Below are positions 1-4,660 of a stretch of 7,579 nucleotides of DNA, one piece after another. The DNA is from Flavobacteriales bacterium UBA7443 (GTDB lineage: Bacteria > Bacteroidota > Bacteroidia > Flavobacteriales_D > Sanyastnellaceae). The position numbers and the translations under genes were made by a program. The notes beneath the pieces were generated by a model. That model did no database searches, had not been told where the DNA came from, and worked only from the letters and a program-made list of their open reading frames with translations. The stretch covers positions 1-7,579 of the forward strand of contig DLQB01000052.1 of the NCBI GenBank assembly GCA_002477505.1. Reading direction: 5' to 3'. Positions within the stretch are counted from its first letter, which is position 1. Each line of letters opens with the position of its first letter.

Positions 1-16
1 TCAAACTCTCCATTGT
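1..16 (-). rRNA. rrs: 16S ribosomal RNA, 5' end only (partial)
   Basis: Read on the minus strand, these bases are ACAATGGAGAGTTTGA. This is the conserved start of bacterial 16S rRNA, just before and into the classical 27F primer site (AGAGTTTGATC...), in the form typical of Bacteroidota. Aligned with E. coli 16S, position 1 of the window is about rRNA base 16, so the mature 5' end falls near position 16. The rest of the gene, and presumably the whole operon, lies to the left. Only 16 bases are present, but the motif, the orientation and the tandem-promoter leader upstream all agree. Confidence 0.85.
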
Positions 17-54
17 AAAAAGTTCAATCTGTTGAGAATCTCAGGGAATCTAAC

Positions 55-78
55 ATCTCATCCGTGCTTGGATGAGAT
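55..78 (-). other. rRNA leader hairpin 3 (9-bp stem)
   Basis: Bases 55-63 and 70-78 are perfectly complementary (ATCTCATCC / GGATGAGAT) with a 6-nt loop, AAGCAC in the minus-strand RNA. It is the hairpin nearest the 16S, ending 38 nt before the mature 5' end. There is no U-tract after it, so it is not a terminator. A role in leader folding or 16S 5' processing is inference. Confidence 0.6.
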
Positions 79-79
79 A

Positions 80-101
80 CCACTTTCCGGGGGGAAAGTG
101 G
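80..101 (-). other. rRNA leader hairpin 2 (9-bp stem, CCCC loop)
   Basis: Bases 80-88 pair perfectly with 93-101 (CCACTTTCC / GGAAAGTGG) around a four-base loop that is CCCC in the minus-strand RNA. It is separated from hairpin 3 by one base. No U-tract follows, arguing against termination. Function is unknown; an rRNA leader structural or processing role is inferred from position. Confidence 0.6.
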
Positions 102-110
102 ATTTTTAAA

Positions 111-132
111 GGAATCTTCCGAAGAAGATTCC
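111..132 (-). other. rRNA leader hairpin 1 with cUUCGg tetraloop
   Basis: Bases 111-119 pair perfectly with 124-132. In the minus-strand RNA the loop reads UUCG closed by a C-G pair, the extra-stable cUUCGg tetraloop common in structured RNAs. The 3' arm is followed in the RNA by UUUAAAAAU, which is too poor in U to be a convincing terminator in front of an rRNA gene. A copy of the 3' arm (AGATTCC) recurs at 45-51 and could pair with the 5' arm instead, enclosing hairpins 2 and 3. Confidence 0.65.
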
Positions 133-145
133 GGGCTGCTGCATC

Positions 146-157
146 AAGTCAAAGAAC
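146..157 (-). promoter_or_regulatory. boxA-like antitermination element
   Basis: The minus-strand RNA reads GTTCTTTGACTT here, close to the boxA of rRNA leaders (B. subtilis GTTCTTTGAAAAC; E. coli GCTCTTTAACA). NusB/NusE (S10) bind boxA and help make rRNA transcription resistant to Rho. A small hairpin at 173-184 (CCAGT / ACTGG) lies just upstream in the transcript, as boxB does in E. coli. The call rests on motif similarity and position. Confidence 0.6.
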
Positions 158-219
158 GTTTATAAAAGTCCACCAGTAAACTGGCTTCTTTAAATGCTTC
201 GTTAATTTTAAAGCGGACG

Positions 220-242
220 CAAATGTAAGTCTGTTTTTTCAA
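220..242 (-). promoter_or_regulatory. rRNA promoter P1 (proximal)
   Basis: The minus strand carries TACATTTG at 220-227, matching the Bacteroidetes -7 box TAnnTTTG, followed by a GC-rich discriminator (CGTCCGC). No well-spaced -33 TTG is present: the nearest TTG (240-242) is only 12 nt upstream and the spacer carries an A6 tract. Recognition therefore probably relies on the -7 box and flanking A/T tracts. The GC-rich discriminator resembles those of stringently controlled rRNA promoters; that regulation is inference. Confidence 0.55.
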
Positions 243-292
243 TAACTCAGCTCGATAGCTTTATTATTCTGAACGGATTTTTGCGCCTCTTT

Positions 293-303
293 AAGTAAAG
301 AAC
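293..303 (-). promoter_or_regulatory. second boxA-like element, after P2
   Basis: The minus strand reads GTTCTTTACTT, differing little from the proximal boxA-like GTTCTTTGACTT. It begins about 18 nt downstream of the P2 -7 box. Each of the three promoters has such an element after it, which suggests duplicated promoter-plus-boxA modules. Confidence is limited because an 11-nt T-rich motif can occur by chance. Confidence 0.35.
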
Positions 304-321
304 TACCCTCGAAAGGGGGCG

Positions 322-351
322 CAAAGATACGTTGCATTTTCAAACCTGCAA
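322..351 (-). promoter_or_regulatory. rRNA promoter P2 (best consensus match)
   Basis: The minus strand shows TTG (349-351), 19 nt, then TATCTTTG (322-329). This is an exact match to the Bacteroidetes sigma-A consensus TTG-N17-23-TAnnTTTG. The discriminator GCGCCCCC is GC-rich, and A/T tracts at 364-380 lie upstream in an UP-element-like position. It is probably the strongest of the three rRNA promoters by sequence. Confidence 0.7.
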
Positions 352-418
352 GGAGAAGTAAGCTTTTTTTTCAAAAATTTTACTGAAGCTTTTTACGGCT
401 TACTCCAGTGCGAATCGC

Positions 419-430
419 TTTTCAATGAAC
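419..430 (-). promoter_or_regulatory. third boxA-like element, after P3
   Basis: The minus strand reads GTTCATTGAAAA, one base from the B. subtilis boxA core GTTCTTTGAAAA, and lies 23 nt after the P3 -7 box. It matches the pattern of a boxA-like sequence after each promoter. Similarity only; low certainty. Confidence 0.3.
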
Positions 431-453
431 TCACTTTCCTTCGAAAGCGGGCG

Positions 454-483
454 CAAATGTACTGTGGGTAATTTGATTTCCAC
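454..483 (-). promoter_or_regulatory. rRNA promoter P3 (distal)
   Basis: The minus strand has TACATTTG at 454-461 followed by GCGCCCGC, nearly the same core and discriminator as P2 and P1. The -33 position (about 481-483) reads GTG rather than TTG. Upstream, the perfect palindrome at 484-497 and long A-tracts (497-514) could act as UP element or operator. The P2 and P3 cores share about 24 bp of near-identity that extends into CTTTCGA downstream. Confidence 0.6.
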
Positions 484-505
484 ATGCAGATCTGCATTTT
501 TTTTT
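484..505 (+). terminator. 14-bp palindrome followed by T9 tract
   Basis: ATGCAGATCTGCAT is a perfect palindrome (5-bp stem with GATC loop) followed on the plus strand by nine T. This geometry would terminate rightward transcripts, which here would be antisense to the rRNA leader. For the leftward sco transcript the U-tract is on the wrong side, so it would not be an intrinsic terminator. Its position directly upstream of the P3 -33 region also fits a regulator-binding site. Which role applies cannot be decided from sequence. Confidence 0.4.
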
Positions 506-1187
506 AGTTTTTTTCTTGCAAGAGCCAAGCGCAATCCTCAATCAACTGGTTTATAGATGATTCACTGGTTCCGTCATAGAACCCCCTCAGCCGTCCTTGC
601 TGATCAACCAGCACAATATTCTCGGTATGCACGAAATCTTGCAGCCCACCATCCCCTCCATTCAATTCATCGTAACAGGCAAAATAGCTGCGCCGGGCCA
701 ATCGATAGACCTCTCTTTTCTCACCCGTTAGGAACCACCAATTTGGATGTTCCGCGTTCATGCGCTTCGCATAAGCCGCCAAAACAGATGCGCTATCCGC
801 TTGTGGAGTAACACTGTGACTGAGTATTCTCCAACCCTCTTTCCCATCAAACGCATCACGCACCTTTGTGAGATTGGAAGTCATGATCGGACAGATGGTC
901 GCGCACCGGGTGAAAAAGAAGTCAACAATAAGCACCTGACCGAGCACGTCGTCAAGTTGAATGTCCTCACCATGGTGATTGATCAAATCGAAGGGTGTGA
1001 TGCTGTGTTGCGCCCGATTCCAATCCCGTGCATCCACCAATGCCGGATTCAAATCTGCCGGATGCAAAACGGGCAACGATTTACTGGGATATAAGATTAG
1101 CGCACCGATGCAAACCGCCAGCGTAAAGGTGATGAGCAATGCCAGTAGCTGCCTCAATGCCTTAGAATTGTCGGAGTTCAACTTCAT
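504..1187 (-). CDS. SCO1/SenC family protein (copper/thiol, membrane-anchored)
   Basis: The 227-residue product belongs to the SCO1/SenC/PrrC thioredoxin-fold family, whose members deliver copper to, or reduce the thiols of, the CuA site of cytochrome c oxidase. An N-terminal transmembrane anchor spans about residues 11-33, so the domain faces the periplasm. The copper/redox motif CxxxCP is Cys95-Cys99-Pro100 within FTRCATICP, and the third ligand is His187 in VHTENIVLVD; all three are intact. The ATG at 1187 is preferred over the one at 1223 because it overlaps the stop of the upstream amidohydrolase as ATGA. It is the last gene of the operon and stops just before the rRNA promoters. No cytochrome oxidase gene is adjacent, so the copper target is unknown; a general thiol-redox role is also possible. 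Confidence 0.9.
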   Translation of the reverse strand: MKLNSDNSKALRQLLALLITFTLAVCIGALILYPSKSLPVLHPADLNPALVDARDWNRAQHSITPFDLINHHGEDIQLDDVLGQVLIVDFFFTRCATICPIMTSNLTKVRDAFDGKEGWRILSHSVTPQADSASVLAAYAKRMNAEHPNWWFLTGEKREVYRLARRSYFACYDELNGGDGGLQDFVHTENIVLVDQQGRLRGFYDGTSESSINQLIEDCAWLLQEKN

Positions 1188-2884
1188 CGTTCTGCCAAAT
1201 ACAACCACTCTCCCGCTATGCATGTTCCAAGCACGCGTGTTTCAAGCACATCAGCCGGAGCGATGGTGAGCCAGTTGCGATCCATCCAAGTGAGGTCTGC
1301 CCACTTCCCAATTTCGATGGTTCCCAGGTCCATTTCCTGAAATTGAGCCAAAGCCACCCATTGAGTCATGCCTCGAAGGGTTTGTTCCTTGCTCAATGCA
1401 TTGCTGGATTGAAATCCCCCTTCGGGGTAGCCACTGGCATCTTGTCGGGACACACTTGCGAAGAATGTCTTGCGCGGATCGGTATCTTCCACTGGGAAAT
1501 CCGTTCCTAGAGCGACCATGCCCAATTGACGCAACAATTCTTGGTACGCATAGGCCCGACGTATACGGTTGCGCCCCAATCGTTCGCCAGCCCAATACAT
1601 GTCACTCGTTGCATGCGTAGGTTGCACAGAGGGTATCACGCTGTTACGACCAAAACCATCGAAATCTTCGGGAGCGACAACCTGCGCGTGCTCAATTCGC
1701 CACCGTCGGTCATTGGTGCCTCCCAGAATATCTTGGTAAGCATTGAGCACCCAGCGGACGGCAGAATCTCCAATGCAGTGGGTGGCGGCTTGCAGGCTAT
1801 CCTGTGCCAACGCCTCCAATTGCGAACGAAACCAAGTGGCGTCTTGCGTACCCAGGCCATGCCAACCCGGCCGGTCAGAATAGGGCTCGAGAAGCAGCGC
1901 TCCGCGGGACCCAAGTGCACCGTCCATGTAAAACTTCACGGACTGTACTGTCAATCGATCCTTGCGAATGGGCCCATTGCTTCTCAGCCATTCAATCGAA
2001 GAATCAGCTGCGCTGACCATCGCGTTAATTCGCAGCTTCAAGTCGCCGCTGGTATGGAGCGAATCAAGGCGAAGGATTTCGCTCGGAGCGAGTCCCGCGT
2101 CGGTGATCGATGTGAGCCCTTGAGCCAACAAGGTCTGTTGCGCCTCCATGAGCGCGTTAAATCGCTCCTCCGCTGCGCGCTGAGGAACATGTTTTTGGAT
2201 CAATGCACACGCATTATCAATAAGAACACCGGATGGATACCCATCTTCTCCTTTCACGATTTCACCACCCTCTGGCGAAACAATGGATGTCCTCCATAGA
2301 CCCGCACGTTCCAGCGCAACACGATTCACAATCAGCGCATGGCCATCGATTCGCTCGAGCACGACAGGTTTCTCCGGGAAATAAAGGTCCAACAGAGCGC
2401 TATTCGGAAAACGCGGGAGTTCCCAATCGTTTTGATCCCAACCTCGGCCAACGACCCACTCGTTGGGGCGCGCGGCATCATGCTCCACAACCCGTTGAAC
2501 CGTCTCTTCCCAACTTTCGGCGGCAAACAAGTTGGCTTCCAAAAGCCCGTCGGCAAAACCGACCAAATGGGCGTGACCATCCATTAAACCCGGCACAATG
2601 ACACCCCCTCTCGCATCTGTGGTTTCGAGCGCACTATATTTATTGAGCACCTCGCGCTCTGCTCCGATCGCAATGACGCGTCCATCTTTGATGGCCATGG
2701 CACTTGCCATTGTGTTTTGAGCATCCATCGTGATGACCGTGGCATTGTGCACAATCAAATCTGCTTGTTCTGACTTAAAGCCGCACCCAGAGGCGATCAA
2801 GACAAAAGTTAAAACGGACAATACAACATTGGGCTGAATGCAAATTCGCTCCCGATCAATTCTCTGTTCGCGTTGGTGGATCAT
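1184..2884 (-). CDS. YtcJ-like amidohydrolase, predicted lipoprotein
   Basis: The 566-residue product is a metal-dependent amidohydrolase of the amidohydrolase_3 / YtcJ group (substrates of this group are mostly undefined amides or cyclic amides). Metal and catalytic positions look intact: His104 and His106 in DGHAHL, Lys317 in VKFYMDG, His369 in THCIGD, His399 in RIEHA and Asp462 in LGTDFPV. The C-terminal GTIEIGKWADL is the usual beta-sandwich return. A hydrophobic segment (about 20-33) ending in ASGC gives a lipobox with Cys34, so it is probably an exported lipoprotein. The charged n-region of about 18 residues is long for a signal peptide. The start at 2884 overlaps the SDR stop (ATGA), and its own stop overlaps the SCO start. 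The substrate is not deducible. Confidence 0.9.
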   Translation of the reverse strand: MIHQREQRIDRERICIQPNVVLSVLTFVLIASGCGFKSEQADLIVHNATVITMDAQNTMASAMAIKDGRVIAIGAEREVLNKYSALETTDARGGVIVPGLMDGHAHLVGFADGLLEANLFAAESWEETVQRVVEHDAARPNEWVVGRGWDQNDWELPRFPNSALLDLYFPEKPVVLERIDGHALIVNRVALERAGLWRTSIVSPEGGEIVKGEDGYPSGVLIDNACALIQKHVPQRAAEERFNALMEAQQTLLAQGLTSITDAGLAPSEILRLDSLHTSGDLKLRINAMVSAADSSIEWLRSNGPIRKDRLTVQSVKFYMDGALGSRGALLLEPYSDRPGWHGLGTQDATWFRSQLEALAQDSLQAATHCIGDSAVRWVLNAYQDILGGTNDRRWRIEHAQVVAPEDFDGFGRNSVIPSVQPTHATSDMYWAGERLGRNRIRRAYAYQELLRQLGMVALGTDFPVEDTDPRKTFFASVSRQDASGYPEGGFQSSNALSKEQTLRGMTQWVALAQFQEMDLGTIEIGKWADLTWMDRNWLTIAPADVLETRVLGTCIAGEWLYLAER

Positions 2885-3645
2885 GATTTGTGATAATGGT
2901 AGGCGCTCGCCTGGGCAGATGGCATGATAAGTAGGTCTTGGATGCTCACATGAGGTGGACGCGTGGCGATGTACAGAACCGCGTCTGCCACATCCTCGGC
3001 CTGAAGGGGTTCGTAACCTCTGTATACGCTCTTTGCCATGGATTCATCGCCTTTGAATCGCACGGTACTGAATTCTGTGTCTGCCGCTCCCGGTGCAACT
3101 TGGGCGACTTGAATTCCGCGGGGCAAAAGATCCATTCGCATGGCTTCTGTCAATCCATGCACTGCAAACTTCGATGCATTGTAGACGGCTCCCCCCGGAT
3201 ACGCTTGCCGGCCGGCAATGCTTCCGATATTGATGATGCGCGCTCCCGCTTTCATTCGTGGGGTCAATTCTCGGGTGACGTGCAAGAGTCCTTTCACATT
3301 GGTGTCAATCATGCGGTTCCAATCCTCATAAAATCCTTGATCGATGGGCTCCTTGCCGACCGCTAGTCCCGCATTGTTGACCAACACATTCGGAATTTCA
3401 GCGTCAGTCAATGCTGCTAGGGCTTGCTGCGTGGCAACAAGATCACGCACATCAAAGTCGAGAATCTTCAGTACTGCGCTCCCCAATTCGCTTTGAAGCG
3501 CGCGCAACCGCTCCCCTCTTCTGCCCGTCAATACAAGTTGAAACCCGTTGGTGGCAGCCATGCGCGACGCCGCGGCGCCAAAACCCGAAGTTGCGCCTGT
3601 TATCAACATCACGCCCCGGCGGTTTTGTGGTTTATCGTTTTTCAT
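2881..3645 (-). CDS. ydfG: SDR-family NADP-dependent 3-hydroxy acid dehydrogenase-like
   Basis: The 254-residue product is a classical short-chain dehydrogenase/reductase. It shows the Rossmann motif TGATSGFG (16-23), NNAG (90-93) and the catalytic Ser142, Tyr155 and Lys159 (YNASK). The arginines at 42-43, after the second beta strand, suit NADP(H). The C-terminal part (TEFSTVRFKGD, then PPHVSIQDLLIMP) closely matches the YdfG group, which oxidises L-allo-threonine, serine and 3-hydroxy acids and reduces malonic semialdehyde. The start at 3645 (MKNDKP) is chosen over 3666 because the TAnnTTTG box at 3656-3663 would put transcription start between them. It is the first gene of the operon, coupled to the amidohydrolase by ATGA. 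The exact substrate is uncertain, so the symbol is by group similarity. Confidence 0.88.
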   Translation of the reverse strand: MKNDKPQNRRGVMLITGATSGFGAAASRMAATNGFQLVLTGRRGERLRALQSELGSAVLKILDFDVRDLVATQQALAALTDAEIPNVLVNNAGLAVGKEPIDQGFYEDWNRMIDTNVKGLLHVTRELTPRMKAGARIINIGSIAGRQAYPGGAVYNASKFAVHGLTEAMRMDLLPRGIQVAQVAPGAADTEFSTVRFKGDESMAKSVYRGYEPLQAEDVADAVLYIATRPPHVSIQDLLIMPSAQASAYHYHKS

Positions 3646-3663
3646 GTCTATTTGCCAAAGGTA
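3625..3663. promoter_or_regulatory. Overlapping divergent promoters for the SDR operon and the T9SS protein
   Basis: Only 37 bp separate the two divergent start codons. Plus strand: TTG (3625-3627), 19 nt, then TCTATTTG (3647-3654), one mismatch from TAnnTTTG, about 29 nt before the ATG at 3683. Minus strand: an exact TACCTTTG at 3656-3663 without a clear TTG upstream, giving a start so close to the ATG at 3645 that the leader would be a few nucleotides at most. The two -7 boxes nearly abut, so simultaneous occupancy is unlikely. Confidence 0.45.
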
Positions 3664-3682
3664 CATTCACAAAAACCTCCAC

Positions 3683-4594
3683 ATGAAACACATTTACACC
3701 ATAGGATTCGCATTGCTCGGATGCGTTGGAATTCAAAACAGCGGATCGGCGCAAGCCATCACGCACACCATTGCGGAAATTCAAGGGGAATTATTCAGCT
3801 CCCCGCTCATTGAACAGGTCGTCACGACCACTGGAATTGTAACGGCGAATAACGTCACGTCTGCGACGTCAGGCACCATTGGATTTTTCATCCAAGATGG
3901 CGAAGGTCCATGGAATGGCGTGTATGTCTATGATAACACTCAGGCCCCTGAAATTGGAGACGAAATTATCATCGAAGCAGAAGTTGCTGAATTTTATGAC
4001 GTCACCGAATTGGTTAACCTAACCTATTATAATGTCGTGAGTTCGGATAACGCATTGCCGGCGCCCATGGCTTTGACCACGGGTGAGTTGGCTGCCAGTG
4101 AGGCCCATGAAGGATGCCTGGTCCAGATCATCAACGCCACCTGCACCGTGGCAGACGCCGATTATGGCGAGGCTATTTTCGATGATGGCAGCGGTGAAAT
4201 CAAAACCAACGATTACATGTATTATCCAGAGGACGGCTGGATCGCGGAGCAGATTTACTCCATCACCGGCTGTTTGCATTATACATTCGAGGAGTACAAA
4301 ATTGAACCCCGAAATGCCGCAGACGTAGTGGAAGGAGCGACCAATGGATTGGGCGATTCCCACTTACCGGAGCAATTGGGCATATACCCCAACCCTGCCC
4401 AGGATCAAATTCGATTGAATAGTGAAACTCCCGGACAATTGCGGATTTATGACGCAGCTGGGCGCACTGTATTGAATCAAAACATCTTGAATGCTTACCC
4501 CACAATCGATGTAAGCAGCCTCGATCGGGGCACGTATACGGTAGAATTTTCATCAGGTCAAAGCCACCTGGTTTCGCAATTGCTCAAGCACTGA
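3683..4594 (+). CDS. Secreted OB-fold protein with T9SS type A sorting domain
   Basis: The 303-residue product begins with a Sec signal peptide (about 1-25, cleavage after SAQA). Residues 26-135 resemble the OB-fold module found in front of secreted nucleases (GIVTANN, GFFIQD, GVYVYDN, PEIGDEI, ELVNL, LPAPMAL). Residues 142-215 look like a second OB-fold (GCLVQI ... AIFDDGSGEI ... ITGCLHY ... KIEPRNAADV). The C-terminal ~72 residues from LGIYPNP are a type A sorting domain (IYPNPA, RIYDAAGR, SLDRGTYTV), so the protein is exported by the type IX system to the surface or medium. No catalytic nuclease domain is present. The start at 3683 is the ATG that opens the signal peptide. Binding partner unknown. 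Confidence 0.85.
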   Translation: MKHIYTIGFALLGCVGIQNSGSAQAITHTIAEIQGELFSSPLIEQVVTTTGIVTANNVTSATSGTIGFFIQDGEGPWNGVYVYDNTQAPEIGDEIIIEAEVAEFYDVTELVNLTYYNVVSSDNALPAPMALTTGELAASEAHEGCLVQIINATCTVADADYGEAIFDDGSGEIKTNDYMYYPEDGWIAEQIYSITGCLHYTFEEYKIEPRNAADVVEGATNGLGDSHLPEQLGIYPNPAQDQIRLNSETPGQLRIYDAAGRTVLNQNILNAYPTIDVSSLDRGTYTVEFSSGQSHLVSQLLKH

Positions 4595-4622
4595 GCGGAT
4601 CCCCTTACGAATAAGCACATTG

Positions 4623-4652
4623 AAAAAGCGGCCTCCAGCGGGGCCGCTTTTT
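4623..4652. terminator. Bidirectional rho-independent terminator
   Basis: An 11-bp inverted repeat (AAAAAGCGGCC at 4623-4633 with GGCCGCTTTTT at 4642-4652) encloses an 8-nt loop. It has a GC-rich core, five A on the left and six T on the right, so it works in both directions. It sits between two convergent stop codons, 28 bp after the T9SS gene and 8 bp after the methyltransferase gene in their respective directions, and so serves both. Confidence 0.9.
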
Positions 4653-4660
4653 TCATGCAA

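Larger units (their letters stand above)
17..503 (-). promoter_or_regulatory. rRNA operon promoter and leader region (no protein gene)
   Basis: This stretch of nearly 490 bases contains no credible protein gene. It is explained as the control region of the leftward 16S operon. From distal to proximal it holds a palindrome next to an A-tract, three promoter cores (P3, P2, P1) with shared GC-rich discriminators, boxA-like elements, a small boxB-like hairpin, and three perfect 9-bp hairpins ending 38 nt before the 16S start. Assignment to rRNA transcription follows from position and orientation; the individual elements are read from sequence and have not been mapped. Confidence 0.75.

Noticed and set aside
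55..132. The leader hairpins as rho-independent terminators
   Set aside because: None is followed by a U-tract in the direction of rRNA transcription, and termination here would silence the rRNA operon.
357..404. 7-bp inverted repeat AGTAAGC / GCTTACT with A/T-rich interior
   Set aside because: Short arms with a 34-nt spacer in A/T-rich DNA are expected by chance, and there is no supporting terminator or operator context.
1188..1223. SCO start at the upstream ATG (1223)
   Set aside because: It would add 12 residues that overlap the amidohydrolase C-terminus; the ATGA overlap at 1184-1187 gives the normal coupled start and a standard membrane anchor.
1526..2299. Long plus-strand open frame of 257 codons
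   Set aside because: It lies entirely antisense to the amidohydrolase gene, whose catalytic motifs are intact; the translation has no recognisable domain and shows shadow-frame composition.
2938..3366. Plus-strand open frame of 142 codons
   Set aside because: It is antisense to the SDR gene, with no motif or ribosome binding site, and is a composition shadow of the real gene.
3548..3682. N-terminal extension of the T9SS protein to the ATG at 3548
   Set aside because: The extension would overlap the SDR coding region and place the signal peptide internally; the ATG at 3683 opens the signal peptide directly.
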